The notes: generated by a model from the letters alone, not told the origin. DNA of 64,000 bases from Heterocephalus glaber (GCF_000247695.1 NW_004624747.1:7798015-7862014); one strand, 5' to 3'; positions 1-11,610 are shown, numbered from the stretch's first letter. Made by a program: numbers and translations.

Positions 1-45
1 TTGCGAGGCAGGCAGTGCAACCACTGAGCTAAATCCCCAGCCCAA
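1..45 (-). mobile_element. Young tSINE, partial at window edge
   Basis: Only the 5' half of the element (antisense) is inside the window, ending ctgagctaaatccccagccc. Confidence 0.8.
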
Positions 46-59
46 ATAATGTTGATATT

Positions 60-143
60 CTTTTTTTTTGGTACTGAGGATCGAACTCAGAACTTTCCAA
101 TTTCGAAGCTGGTGGCAGCACCACTAAGCTAAATCCCCGGCCC
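60..143 (-). mobile_element. Young tSINE
   Basis: Poly-T, ggtactgaggatcgaactc, then the antisense A-box region ctaagctaaatccccggccc. Confidence 0.85.
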
Positions 144-289
144 TCTCTCTCTGAATTCTGAAGAGACTTTAGTCCTAACTTCACAATGGGTTGGATAATC
201 TGGCAGTCTTTGCACAGAATGATGTACGTTTTATCTAGTCCTTCAGTGTTTTCCAAACATTAGCTAAAAATGAAACAGTAATAAATGTC

Positions 290-425
290 ATAACTTTTAT
301 TGAGCAATTAATATGTGACATATATTGTTGTAAGTACTTTATGTATGCTTATCTATTCTTTATTTTAAAAACTGTGTATAGGTACTATTATTATCTTCCC
401 CTTTACAAGTGAAAAAACAATCAAA
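290..425 (-). mobile_element. MIR remnant
   Basis: Antisense MIR-like core: 'tattattatcttcccctttacaa' pattern preceded by a diverged 'tttattgagca' 3' end. Confidence 0.5.
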
Positions 426-431
426 AAGGTA

Positions 432-519
432 CGGCCCGGGGATTTAGCTCAGTGGTTCTGCTGCCTGCCTCGCAAGTACAAGGTCCCGAGTTCAATCCCC
501 AGTACCCAGAAAAAAAAAA
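432..519 (+). mobile_element. Young tSINE
   Basis: Complete sense copy: A-box ttagctcagtgg, B-box gttcaatcc, then an A-tail. The head-to-B-box spacing fits the pol III promoter of a tRNA-derived SINE. Confidence 0.9.
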
Positions 520-870
520 GTTTAAGAAATTTGTCTAAAGTCACAAAAATAAGTGAAAGGGCCAGGATATGCAAATAAAGCACACACAAAAAAAGAGCAG
601 CACATTGTCTAACATTTTAACGCACTAACACAACAAACACTCTGTTGTCTGGGCAGGAGTGGTGCTTAGATTGAAGTCACCCCTTTGTGTCCACAGTGAG
701 ACATGATGTGACTCGCTGTCTGCCCCTACAGGTTCCTTGAAGTTGAACTTTCAGTTCAACTACTGAGCAAAGTTATGAACACTGAGCTGATTTTTTTTTT
801 TTTTGAACTTCGCTTTTGGAGTAATGGAAAGTTCGAGCTTAGAGCCATTAGACAGCAGAGATAACACTGT

Positions 871-960
871 TTTGTTTTGTTTTTTGGTACCGGGGATCGA
901 ACCCAGGTCCTTGTGCTTTCGAGGCAGGCAGCAGAACCACTGAGCTGAATCCCCAGCCCA
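871..960 (-). mobile_element. Young tSINE
   Basis: Antisense full copy with gttttgtttt tail complement. Confidence 0.85.
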
Positions 961-1535
961 AAACTGTCTATACTTTACAGGATGGTTGTGAAGATGAATT
1001 ATTTTGTACCCTGTAATTATTAGACATTCAGTTAGCGTTAGTTTCTTCTCTTAATATATTCCAAGCATTATACTGATGCTCAACTGGAGTAAAAAAGTTG
1101 TGTCTCCTTGAGGTACCAGTCTGATACGGAGAGAGAAGAAAGAAGAGGACAAACATGAGACCAAATCATTACAGTGTAGTATAAGAAATCCCACTGTAGA
1201 GGAACATACAGAAAGAGGTATTGAGAAAGTAACATTTTCTGAGATGGGGCCGGAGGAACCAGGTTGCCAGTGATGTTTCTGTTGAATATTGAAAGACCAT
1301 TTAGGATTGAATAAGATAGACAGAGAATGTGAAAGTTTCTGGGCAGGAGGAACAGGATTTGTATATGTGCTGTGTACGGAAGAGCTGGAAGTATTTACTC
1401 CAGTAATGGCTAGAGGTTTGATATGTAGCCTGGGATAAAAGATGAGGTAACTGAGTAGTGAAAAATAAGCTCATCTGCAAAGAGAGGCACACAAACCTTA
1501 GATATCAGTATGTCCCTAAACCATTAAGACAGTAT
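961..1535. other. No feature recognised
   Basis: Unique AT-rich sequence; no gene, repeat or RNA seen. Confidence 0.5.
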
Positions 1536-1720
1536 AAGCCAGGTGTGGTGGTACACAACTATAATCCCAGCATTCTGGAAGCCTAGAGGCCATAGAATCA
1601 CCAACTTGAGCCCAGCTTGGGCAACTTAGAAAGACCTTGTTTCAAAATTTAAAAATGGGCTGGGAATGTAGCTCAGTGTGAAGGCCTTAGGTTCAAACCC
1701 CAGTACTGGGAAAAAAATTA
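1536..1720 (+). mobile_element. B1-dID composite SINE
   Basis: B1 half (ccaggtgtggtggtacac...) joined through 'tttcaaaatttaaaaatggg' to an ID-like half with ctgggaatgtagctcagtg. Confidence 0.75.
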
Positions 1721-2191
1721 AGACACAGACACATTTTTTAAAAAAATTTAATAACAAAATCCTTATGAATGCCTTTTTAATGAGACATAATTCACAACAT
1801 AAAATTCACCATTTTTATAGTCTACCATACAGCGGTTTTTCATATATTCACAAGTTTGTGCAACCATCACCACTCTCTTAATTCCAAAACATTTTCATGA
1901 CCACAGTATGAAACCTAATACTGTACCTGTTAGCAGCCACCTCCTATTCTCCCCTTTCCCCATCCTCTGGCAATCATGGATCTACCTTTATCTCTGTGAA
2001 TTTGCCTTTTGTGGACATTTCTTATGACTTTTATTGTTGGGTCTGGCTTCATTTACTAGACATGATGTTTTCAGGATTCACCCAAGTTGTAGCATGTATC
2101 CACATTTCCTTCCTTTTTATGGCTAAATAATATCACTGTGTTTGAATGTACCGTGTTATGTTTATCCAATCATCAGTTGATGGGCATTTTG

Positions 2192-2291
2192 TGTTTTGTT
2201 TTGTTATGTTTTTTTTCAGTACCGGGGATCAAACTCGGGATCTTGTGCTTGCGAGGCAGGCACCGCAACCACTGAGCTAAATCCCCAGCCC
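2192..2291 (-). mobile_element. Young tSINE
   Basis: Flanked by a perfect 15-bp TSD, ttgatgggcattttg (2177-2191 and 2292-2306), inside the L1. Confidence 0.95.
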
Positions 2292-2559
2292 TTGATGGGC
2301 ATTTTGATTGCTTATATCTTTTGGCTATTATGAATAATGTTATTATGAGCATTCATATACAGGCTTTTAATACCTGTTTTCAGGTATGTGCCACCATGCT
2401 GCTTTCTATCTTATGAATTTAGCTACTCCAGGTACTTCATTTAAGTGGAATCATACAGTATTTGTATTTTGTAACTGGCTTATTTTACTTACCATAATGT
2501 CCTAAAGGTATCCATATTATAGCTTATGCTTGAATTTCCTTTCTTTTAAAAACAGAATA

Positions 2560-2645
2560 GCCGAGGATTTAGCTCAGTGGTTCCAGTGCCTGACTTGCAA
2601 GTACAAGGTCCCGAGTTCAATCCCTGGTACCAAAAAAAAAAAAAT
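2560..2645 (+). mobile_element. Young tSINE
   Basis: Target duplication taaaaacagaata (2547-2559 and 2655-2667), with about 10 extra bases (tccctgaata) between the A-tail and the second copy. Confidence 0.9.
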
Positions 2646-2670
2646 CCCTGAATATAAAAACAGAATATAT

Positions 2671-2820
2671 GGCCAAGTGTGGTGGCACATGTCTGTAATC
2701 CCAGCATGCAGGAGGCAGGAGCAGGAGGATCACCAAGAGTTTGAGGCCAGCCTAGGCTACATAGTGGGTTCAAGGCCAGCTTAAACTACAGAGCAAGACT
2801 CCATCTCCAAAAACAAAAAC
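2671..2820 (+). mobile_element. B1 SINE
   Basis: Has the tandem internal duplication (agtttgaggccagcctaggc ... gttcaaggccagctt). TSD cagaatatat at 2661-2670 and 2822-2831. Confidence 0.9.
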
Positions 2821-3109
2821 CCAGAATATATCACGTTTTGTTTGTATAGTCATCCATTAATAGATACTCGGATTGCTTCTACCTTTTGGTTATTGTAAAT
2901 AATGCTGCTTTGAACATTATATACAGGTATCTCTTTGAGACCCTGCTTTCAATTCTTTTGGGTGTATACCAGAAGTGAAATAGCTGGATCATATGCTGAT
3001 TCTGTTTTTAATTTTTGAGTAACTGCCATCTCATTTTCCATAGTGGCTACAGCATTTTATGTGGTTACCAATAGTGCACAAGGATGCCAATTTCTCCACA
3101 TCCTCCCAA

Positions 3110-3275
3110 AATACTTGTTATTCTCTAGTTCTCTCTCTGTTCTCTCTCTCCTCACCTCTCCTTTTCCTCCTTCCTTCTCTCCCCTCCCTCCCGTATTTCT
3201 CTTCCTTCTCCCTCCCCCACTCTATTTTCTCTCCATTCTCTTTTTCTCCCCCTCACCCTGTTCCTCCTTTTCTTT
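3110..3275 (+). repeat. Pyrimidine-rich tract
   Basis: TC-rich, imperfect; the Ser/Leu/Phe-rich ORFs over it are not genes. Confidence 0.85.
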
Positions 3276-3956
3276 GGATAGTATCCATCCTAATTGGTAT
3301 GCAGTGGTGCCCTGAATATATGTCTAAACAATCATGAGTCATAACCCAACAGACATCATACATAGTGTACAGATCTTTTAAAAGATTACAAAATATTTGA
3401 TGTGCTTCCACAGTTTTTTTTATTATTATTATTGAATGTGGGATATTTTCCAGCCAGTGTGTCTGGGCATTCAAAGATGAAATAAACACAATGCCTGTCC
3501 TCATGAATAACACAGGTAAGAGAAGTGAAATAGCTTGTATACATTGTGCCACTTTCTAAAGGCTTAGGTACATAGGCTATAGCAGCTGGTCTGTAAAAAA
3601 AAGAGAAAAGAGACAACATCTAGTTTTGGTGTGTTCTGAAATCTTTGGATTTGATGAGCAGAGGTGCTCAGTTTTCTCTCACAACAAATAGGATGTCCTC
3701 TGTGAAACTTGGCTGTAGTGGCTATTGACCAAGTTGTTAGAATAGATATAGATATAGATATTGGCTTTTCCTATGGAAATTTAAAAACACATGCCAAAGT
3801 AGAGAGAATAATATAATGAATCACCAAGCACTTGTCACCCAGCTTGTAAAATCATCAATACATGGCCAGTGTTCTTTTGTCTCTATCCCTACTCACTCCA
3901 CGCCCTCTCCTCACTGGATTGTTCTGTGAAAAAATCAGTATATTAAGCAAGGTTTT
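3276..3956. other. No gene recognised
   Basis: Mostly unique AT-rich DNA; an old repeat remnant of L1 type may lie near 3780-3880. A short att/tat run lies at 3418-3434. Confidence 0.4.
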
Positions 3957-4041
3957 GGTTTTTTGTTTTTTTTTTTTGTACTGGGAATAGAACTCAGGGC
4001 CTTAGGCTTGCCAGGCAGGCACTGAGCTACATCCCTGGCCC
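3957..4041 (-). mobile_element. Young tSINE, shortened
   Basis: Antisense copy with a small internal deletion before cactgagctacatccctggc. Confidence 0.8.
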
Positions 4042-4794
4042 CTCTACTTGCTCTTGATGCTGGCATGTGTGCTCTCATCTTGACTGGTTTTACCAGTTTT
4101 ATTAAGCCTGAAGTTGAGTGTGTGCATATTTGTGTGTTGATAGAATCAGTGTTTTCTTACCTAAGACACTTTCCTTTTGTCTGTCCCACTCCACAGTCAT
4201 AGAAACCTGCAGTACATCTTCACTTTGATGCAAGTGCCTAGATCTCCACTCATCAACTCTCCCAGTTCATAAGTAGAATGAACAAGGTTAGGGACTTGAA
4301 CAGTCTTCTGAATTACTCTATATATAATGTCTAGCCTGGCATGTGGTTGGTCCTGAATAAATAGTTGTTGATGACTGAATAGATGAACTCCATGTGGCTT
4401 TCTACTGACCTGAGCCTCACAGTTAGCCATTTTAGCAATGGATTTGTTTCTGTATATCTTAAATGAAGAGAAAATTACCTGGGCCTCTTAAGAAATAGCT
4501 TTATCTTTCACCCCTTTTTTGTAATTGAAGAATCTTAATTTTTCTGGCTCCCCCTACTGGTCTCTTCTGGGAAGATCCGTACAGGTGCCCCTGATGGCAG
4601 AGGATTAGAACTAGAGCCAAGTTCTGGGAAGGAAAAACAGAGCACTGTCATAGAGTATCCTAGCCAGTCTAGGCAGGTTTGACGAGAAAGAGAGCAGATT
4701 GTTGAAAACAGTTCTGGGAAGTAGGGCTTTCTGTGTACAGGGTGGGGAAGGAGGCCCCGTGCCAGAGTCAGGAGCGCACAAATGGGGCTGCAGT

Positions 4795-6560
4795 TCCCTG
4801 CATTATTTTCGGATGACATGATACTCTACATAGAAGACCTCAAAAACTCCACCAAAAGACTTCTGGGTTTGATAACCAAATTCAGTGGTGTAGCTGAATA
4901 CAAAGTCAACACTCAAAAATCAATAGCCTTCCTATACATGAATAACAAACTCATAGAGAAATTAGAGAAACAGTCCCTTTCACAGTAGCATCCCAAAAAC
5001 TGAAATACCTAGCAATCAATCTAACAAAGGAAATAAAATATCTCTACACTGAAAACTACAGTATTCTGAAAAAAGAGATCGAAGGGGATATCAGAAAATG
5101 GAAAGATATCCCTTGTTCTTGGATAGGAAGAACCAATATAGTGAAAATGGCCATACTTCCAAAATTGTTATATAGATTTAATGCAATCCCAATCAAAATT
5201 CCAACAGCACGTCTCACAGAATTAGAAAAAACAACCCTAAAATTCATATGGAACCAGAAGAGACCTAGAATAGCAAAGGCAATTCTGGGCAACAAAGGCA
5301 AGGCAGGGGGGTATCACAATCTCTGACCTGAAATTATACTATAAAGCTATTGTGATAAAACAGGCTAGTGCTGGCAAAGGAACAGATATAAGGATCAATG
5401 GAACAGACTAGAAAATGCAGAAACAAGTCCAGACATACTCAGCTACCTAATCTTTGAGAAAGGACCCAAACACCTCCACTGGAAGAAAAATAGCCTCTTT
5501 AATAAATGGTGCTGGAAAAACTGGCTTTCCACATGCCAAATATTCAAATATCTTTCACCATGCACTAACCTAAAATTGAAATGGATCAAAGGTCTAAATA
5601 TTAAAACAGAAACACTGAATCTGCTGGAAAAGACAATAGGTAGAACGCTTGAGAACATAGGAGTAGGCAAAGATTTCATGAACAAAACCCAGACCATATA
5701 GGAAATACTACAAAGAATCAACAACTGGGACTTCATCTTATTGAGAAGCTTTTGCACAGTGGGAGAAACCACCAACAGAGTAGTTGTTTCCCACACTGTG
5801 GGAAAAAAATTTTACCAGCTATTCATCAGACCAAGGACTATTATCTAGACTATATAAAGAACTCAAAAAAATCAGACCCCCTCAAATTTAAAGACTCAGT
5901 CCAAAATGGACATCTGAAATGAAAAGACACTTCTCAGATGAAGAATTAGAAATGGCAAATAAATATATGAAAAAATGTTCAACATCATTGGTCATTCATG
6001 AAATGAAAATTAAAACAACGCTGAGATTCCATCTCACTCCAGAAAGAATGGCTGCTATCAAGAAATCAACCAATAGGGCCGGGGATTTAGCTCAGTGGTT
6101 CCGCCGCCTGCCTCACAAGCGGAAGGACCCGAGTATGATCGACGGTACCAAAAAAAGAAAAAGAAAAAAGAAATCAACCAATAGCAAATGCTGGAGGGGC
6201 GGTAGGGAAAAAAGAACACTTCTCCACTGCTGGTGGGAGTGTAGACTGGTGCAACCACTGTGAAAATCAGCGTGGAGATTCCTCCAAAAACTGCAACTGG
6301 AGGTTTTATTTGACCCAGCTATTCCCTTTGTTTGTATCTTCCCAAAAGAATTAAAAGCATCATACCACAGCAGTATATGCACATCCGTGTTTATAGCTGC
6401 ACAGTTTATAATAGCTAAATCTTGGAAACACCCTAAATGCCCATCAACTGACAAATGGATAAAGAAGATGTGGGGTTTTTTTATGCAATGGAGTACTACT
6501 CAGCCATAAAGACAGATAACCTTGAGACATTCATAGCTAAATGGATGGACCTTGAGACCA
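4795..6560 (+). mobile_element. L1, 5'-truncated ORF2 to near 3' end
   Basis: Begins inside the reverse transcriptase (residues SDDMILYIEDL at about 4809-4841) and runs through the C-terminal ORF2 region (cattcatagctaaatggatg at about 6530). Several stops and frameshifts make it non-autonomous. It is cut at about 6560 by an oppositely oriented L1 and interrupted by a tSINE at 6077. Confidence 0.9.
6077..6170 (+). mobile_element. Young tSINE inside L1
   Basis: Perfect 14-bp TSD aaatcaaccaatag (6063-6076 and 6171-6184). Confidence 0.95.
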
Positions 6561-7075
6561 TATTCTTTTTTTTTTTCCTTAAATTCTTTTATTGGTACAT
6601 TTTAGGTATACAATACATTTACATTTATCATTGGGAGCTTGTACCTGTACATGATATACCTTGGTTCTTATTTTTTCCCCATTACCTGTGCGCCCATCAC
6701 CCCTCCACCCTTCCCTATTTACATAGACTTTGTTTCCTTTTTTTTTTTTTCTTTTCTCATAATTTTTCCTTTCCATTCTTTCCTTTCCCCATCTCCTCCC
6801 ACCACCTCTACCCCTTTGGACCTTTTCCTATTTCAAAGTATCAATTATTAGTTATTAATCCTTTTAATCCTTTTTACACTCTCAGTTTCTCACACTAGAG
6901 AAACTATTCGGTATTTACACGTGTGTCCTATTTATTTCACTTAAGAGAATGGCCTCAATATGCATCCATTTAGCTGTAAATGACTCTAGTTTCTCATTCT
7001 TTATGGCTGAGTAGTACTCCATTTTATAAAAAAAAAAAAAACCACATCTTCTTTATCCAGTGGCCAGAGATGGGC
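6561..7075 (-). mobile_element. L1 3' end in opposite orientation
   Basis: Poly-T, then antisense L1 3' UTR (attggtacattttaggtata) and the ORF2 end (tttatggctgagtagtactc at about 7001). Shares that ORF2-end sequence with the sense L1 before it, so it is a second copy rather than the missing end of the first. Confidence 0.85.
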
Positions 7076-7149
7076 ACTTCCTAACAATTAAGAAGCTACT
7101 CCTAACATACTTAATATATAAGTGTTCTCACTAAGATTGTACAATGCAG

Positions 7150-7245
7150 GGCTGAGGATTTAGCTCAGTGGCATTGTGCCTGCCTTTCAAGTGCAAGGTC
7201 CTGAGTTCGATCCCCAGTACTGCAAAAAAGAAAACAAAAAAAAAG
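7150..7245 (+). mobile_element. Young tSINE
   Basis: TSD gattgtacaatgcag/gattgtacaaagcag on either side (one mismatch). Confidence 0.92.
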
Positions 7246-7365
7246 GATTGTACAAAGCAGAGATGTGCCCACTCATAACTCCTTTTCACCATTACACTGG
7301 AAGTCCTAGTTAATGTAATAAGAAAGAGGCAAAAAAAAATATGGGTTGAGAAAGAAGAAATCAAG

Positions 7366-7450
7366 GGGCTAGGGTGTGGCTAAGTGGTAGAGTGTTTGCC
7401 TACAAATCATGAGGCCTTGGATTCAATCCCCAGCACAGAAAAAAAAAAAT
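7366..7450 (+). mobile_element. ID element, old type
   Basis: ggggctagggtgtggctaag head, gtggtagagtgtttgcc body, A-tail: closer to canonical ID than the young family. Confidence 0.7.
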
Positions 7451-7454
7451 TGGT

Positions 7455-7695
7455 AGCCAGGCATGGTGGTGGTGGCACACACTTGTAATCCCAGCACTCT
7501 GAGAGGCTGAAGCAGGAGGATCACAAATTCAAGCCCAGCCTGCACAGTTTTGTTTTGGTTTTTTTTGGTACCGGGGATCAAACTCAGGACCTTGTGCTTG
7601 CAAGGCAGGCGCCAGAACCACTGAGCTAAATCCCCAGCCCCTAGCCTGCACAGTTTAACAACTTAGCAAGACCCTGTCCCAAAATAAGAAACCTT
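7455..7695 (+). mobile_element. B1 SINE interrupted by tSINE
   Basis: B1 left and right parts flank an antisense tSINE. Confidence 0.85.
7551..7642 (-). mobile_element. Young tSINE nested in B1
   Basis: 14-bp TSD agcctgcacagttt (7537-7550 and 7643-7656). Confidence 0.95.
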
Positions 7696-7933
7696 GTCTC
7701 TGGAGATGTAACTATCTTTGTCAGTAGATGACATAACTATCTTAGTGGAAAATCCAAAAGAACTAGCAGAAAACTTTCTGCAACTAGTAAGTCCTTGTAT
7801 AGCAAGGCTACAGGATACAAGGTTCATATAAATTCAAATAACAAAACTTAGTTTCCTATATAACAGCATTGAATCAGTGGAACTCAAAACTAAAAACATC
7901 ACTGGGGGCCAATGTAATATAATATTAAAGGAG

Positions 7934-8036
7934 TGGGCCAGGGATTTAGCTCAGTGGCATCGTGCCTGCCTCGAAAGCTCAAGGTCCTGAGTTCTATCCC
8001 CGGTCCCACAAAAAAAAAAAAAAAAGAAGAAGAAGA
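7934..8036 (+). mobile_element. Young tSINE, 'gcatcgtgcc' subtype
   Basis: Carries gtggcatcgtgcctgcc instead of gtggttccgctgcctgcc; tail A-run then aag triplets. Confidence 0.9.
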
Positions 8037-8039
8037 ATA

Positions 8040-8820
8040 CTAGAAATAGAGTGACATATAGAAAACTGATTTTTTTTCTACCACAAGAGAAAATATTTTA
8101 TTTTGTATAATGGTTAGAATTAATATTTTGGTTTCATAACACTTGAGGGTTTCTTTCTTCATGAAAAGTCCATCATATTACTTTGCATCATATCATGTAT
8201 CATACTTTGAGATTTAATTCAGAGAGTAGGTTATTATCAGGGAATGACAGTGTTTCTACATGCACTTCATTAGAATATTGGATTAACACGGAATCAGTTT
8301 GTATTAACTGTGGATTTAAAACAATTGAATTAGCTCTGGGTTGCTCTGTATTAATTGTGGACATGTATATTTTAATACAGAACATGTTATTTTTTCCCCT
8401 ATATCTATTTTTCTCTCCTACAATTAATAAACCAGTCCTCATATTCCATGGTCAGTTCTAGGTTATTCTATTTTGAAGATTTAATTGCGTTCATTATTTC
8501 ATCCTGAATGTTGGTTAGGAATAGTCTTCCAAGATTGAAGCTGTTTATCTGGGTATGAAAAATCTTTCAGCAATTTGCCAAAATCCCTTTTTTTTGCCTT
8601 TCTCTACCCAATAATCTCTGTGGAAGACCTTCAAATTGATATAGAGGAAATAGATGTAACTCCCAAACCTGCTAGATATCCAAAACGTGAGTTCGTGTTC
8701 TCCAAAATCAAAGAATAAATTCTAAAAACATCGGAGGTCAAGAGTAGGAAAAATCTATTGAGAAAAAGATAGCTTCTGTCTAAGAGAGACAGAAGAGGGG
8801 CTGGAAAATGGGTTACCCCT
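8040..8820. other. Unique AT-rich sequence
   Basis: No repeat, gene or RNA recognised; short overlapping ORFs lack any known motif. Confidence 0.45.
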
Positions 8821-8823
8821 GAT

Positions 8824-8911
8824 TTTTTGTTGTTGTTGTTGTTACGGGGGATCGAACTCTGGACCTTGCACTTACAAGGCAGGAGGCAGAACCACTGAGC
8901 TAAATCCCCAG
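8824..8911 (-). mobile_element. Young tSINE
   Basis: Antisense copy with (ttg) tail complement. Confidence 0.88.
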
Positions 8912-9058
8912 TGTGTTTTTTGTTTTGTTTTGTTTTGTTTTTGAGGCAGCATCTCACTATATTGCCTAGGCTAATCTCAAGCTCCTGGGCTCAAACAATC
9001 TTCCTGCCTCAGCCTCCTATGTGAAACTATAGGTATGCATCATTATACCCAGTTGCTA
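8912..9058 (-). mobile_element. B1 SINE
   Basis: Poly-T/gtttt, then gaggcagcatctcactatat ... ctgcctcagcctcc. Confidence 0.85.
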
Positions 9059-9067
9059 AACTTATCT

Positions 9068-9155
9068 TTTTTTGTTGGTTTTTTTTTTTTTTTGTACTCA
9101 AGTCCTTGTACTTGAGAGGCAGGCGTGGTGCCACTGAGCTACATCCCTGGTCCCT
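9068..9155 (-). mobile_element. Young tSINE, internally shortened
   Basis: Lacks part of the ggtaccggggatcgaactc segment. Confidence 0.8.
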
Positions 9156-9619
9156 AAAATGATCTTTGACAAAGGAGCAAAGATAATACAATGGAGCAAC
9201 GATAGTCTGTTCAGCAAATGGTATTGGAACACATGCAAAAAAAAAAAAAAGTTAATCTAATTAATCTAAACACATACCATACACACTTCACAAAAACTAC
9301 CTTGAAAGGAATCATAGACCTAAATGTAAAGTGTAAAACTCCAAGATTGGAGATTGGAGAAAACCTAGATGACTTTAGTTATGACAATTACATTTTAGAG
9401 ACAAAGCTCTAAAAATAATTGACAAGCTAGATTTCATAAAAATTGTCAATTTCTGCTTTGTGAAAGAGAATGTCAAGAGAATAAAGAGAATGAGAAGAGT
9501 CACAAACTAGAAGAAAATATTTGCAAATACACATCTGGTAAAGGGTTGTTATTGAAAATATACACAGAACTCTTAAAATTCAACAATAAGAAAACAACTC
9601 ATTTAAAAAATAGGCCAGA

Positions 9620-9696
9620 GCCAGGGATTTAGCTCAGTGGTTCCGCTGCCTGCCTCTCAAGCACAAGGTCCCTAGTTCGATCTCTAGTACCAAAAA
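9620..9696 (+). mobile_element. Young tSINE
   Basis: Perfect 19-bp TSD atttaaaaaataggccaga (9601-9619 and 9697-9715). Confidence 0.96.
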
Positions 9697-9715
9697 ATTT
9701 AAAAAATAGGCCAGA

Positions 9716-10019
9716 CTAAGCTAGCTGATACGTAAAGCTCGTAGGCAGTTAAATGTCTTTAAGCCTTTATTCTATCTTTAATAAAATCAAATATACTTAT
9801 TTTCAGTCTAGAAATTTATAAATATTCTTAGCTATTTTAATGTAACAGGAAACGGTGCAGTTCTTGTTTTGTGAAGTCTTGTTCTGTATGCATTAAAGTC
9901 TGTACTTAAAAATTTATTCAGCCAATTTTTAAACACAGACATGTAAAGTCTCTGGTGCTTTTTTAAAGACACTGTAATGAATAAATGAAGAAAGTGATTG
10001 AATGAGTAAAAAAAAAAAA
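9716..10019 (+). pseudogene. Processed retrocopy of an unidentified 3' UTR
   Basis: About 290 bp of AT-rich sequence unrelated to its L1 surroundings, with AATAAA about 20-25 bases before a 12-base A-run. The L1 resumes directly after it with a repeat of 'ggccaga', fitting an L1-mediated insertion. No coding part is included and I do not recognise the parent gene. Confidence 0.65.
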
Positions 10020-10480
10020 GGGCCAGAGAACTTCACCAACACCTCACCACAGAAAATATACAGGTGATAAATAAGTATATGAAAAGATGGTCCACATCCT
10101 ATGCCATCAGGGAAATGTAAACTAAAACAATGAGATACTATTGCATACTATTAGAATCCACAACACCATCAATACTGACAATGCCAAATGCTGGTAAGGA
10201 TATGAAACAAAAGGAACATTCATTTATTGCTGGTAGGCATGCAAAATAGTTGATACAGTCACTTTGGAAGACAGTTTTGTGGTTTTACAAAACTAACATA
10301 CTCTTACCATATGATCCAAAAATCATGCTCCTTGGTATTTACACAAAGGAGCTGAAGATGTATGTCCACCCAGCAACATGAACATATTTATAGCATCTTT
10401 ATAATTACCAAAACTTTCAAACAAGATGTCCTTCAGTAGGTAAAAGAATAAATATACTATAGTACATCCAAACAATGGAT

Positions 10481-10561
10481 TTTTTTTTTTGTATTGGGGA
10501 TTGAACTCAGGACCTTGCACTTGCCAGGCAGGCGCTGTGCAGCTGAGCTAAATCCCTGGCC
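10481..10561 (-). mobile_element. Young tSINE
   Basis: Ten T, gtattggggattgaactcag, ends cctggcccc; sits in the L1 3' part. Confidence 0.88.
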
Positions 10562-10654
10562 CCTGGAATATTAATTATTATTAAAAGAAATGTTCTATTA
10601 AACCATGAAAAGACATGGAAGAAATTAAGTGTGTATTACTAAGTGTTGTAGTCA

Positions 10655-11300
10655 GGGTTTTGGCAAGAGAATACACTTACTACAGGACACATAATTTACA
10701 GAATTATTTTATGATAATTACCCAAAAAGTCTAATGCAAAGGAGTACAAGAGATTAACCACAAAGCAGGGGCCCAAAGAATCCAGCCGAGGTCCTGGATC
10801 CCAGAAATGTCCACCTAAAGGCTTAGAGTCCAAGGCAGTGTCTTCCATGAGTCCAGCCAGTGGCCTAGAGTCCACAGCAATGTCTTACACTTGTCAGTAT
10901 TGAGGATCTGCATTTGGCAGGCCCAAAGGCCAGTGGTGGAAACCAGAAAATGTACGCCGGTGAGATGAAGGATTTGTGCCAAAAAGGTGAGGAATCCACA
11001 TTGGAGCCAGGAAGTGATGCTCACAGTGAAGATCAGAGCTTCCCTGACGAAAACAGCAGTCATTCCCAGCGACAGTGAGGCCCCGAGCTCCTCCTCCAAT
11101 GAGAACAGCCTAGTTCACATCAGGAAAACCATCCAGCAAGCTTCTAGCAAATCAACAGCCCAAGATCTTCCCCTCCAGTTCTCATTTTATGGCTATTGAC
11201 AACAATCCTCAGGTGGGTCTTCCACGCCCAGACCATGCTGATTCAGTTCAGCTGGACATTACAAGGTGACCAATAGTCAATCCACTACACTAAGAACAAA
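10655..11300 (-). mobile_element. Possible LTR (ERVL-like), antisense
   Basis: Starts with a 'tagtcagggtttt' pattern and ends in 'ccaatagtcaatccactaca'; composition and layout resemble antisense mammalian LTRs. Contains local repeats of 'gagtccaaggcagtgtctt' type. Family not identified. Confidence 0.35.
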
Positions 11301-11324
11301 AAAAGCCAATCTAAAGAGGCTGCA

Positions 11325-11420
11325 GGACTGCATATAGCTCAGTGGTAGAGTGAGTGAGTGCCTACCATTCATTCACAAGACCCTGGTTTCAACTCCCAGC
11401 ACTGCAATAAAGAAGAAAGA
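11325..11420 (+). mobile_element. ID element, old
   Basis: catatagctcagtggtagag head and ccctggtttcaactcccagc B-box region, with A/G-rich tail. Confidence 0.65.
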
Positions 11421-11461
11421 AAAAAAGAAGAGAGACACAGAGAGACTGACAGAGAGAGAGG

Positions 11462-11610
11462 TGGAACATTAATCCCAACACTTGGGAGGCTGAAGCACTA
11501 GGATCACTGTGAGTTCAAGGCCAACCTGGGCTACATAGTGAGGTCAAGGTCAGCCTGAGCTACATAGCAAGACCCTGCCTCAAAACAAAAATAAATAAAT
11601 AAAATAAAGG
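11462..11610 (+). mobile_element. B1 SINE, 5'-truncated
   Basis: taatcccaacacttgggagg onward, with the duplicated 'gttcaaggccaac' block, then an A/T-rich tail. Confidence 0.85.

Larger units (their letters stand above)
1740..3130 (-). mobile_element. L1 3' fragment (old), antisense, SINE-interrupted
   Basis: Antisense ORF2-end and 3' UTR patterns: 'ttttatggctaaataatat', 'gttgatgggcatttt', 'ttttgggtgtatacc', 'ggatcatatg'. Interrupted by two tSINEs and a B1. No usable reading frame. Confidence 0.75.
7246..7932 (+). mobile_element. L1 ORF2 fragment (old), SINE-interrupted
   Basis: RT-region patterns ('ccattacactggaagtccta', 'aatccaaaagaactagcaga', 'ttcctatataacagca') in sense orientation, split by three SINEs. 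Confidence 0.7.
9156..10650 (+). mobile_element. L1 ORF2 C-terminal fragment, SINE- and retrocopy-interrupted
   Basis: Sense patterns 'gatctttgacaaaggagc', 'catttaaaaaataggccaga', 'catttattgctggtaggcat', 'catgaaaagacatggaag'. No intact frame. Split by two tSINEs and the retrocopy at 9716. Confidence 0.8.

Noticed and set aside
432..519. tRNA-like genes (A-box and B-box present in dozens of places)
   Set aside because: These are tRNA-derived SINEs with A-tails and TSDs; the anticodon arm and acceptor pairing are not preserved.
4782..5326. Short ORFs similar to reverse transcriptase
   Set aside because: Pieces of a dead, truncated L1 ORF2, not a gene.
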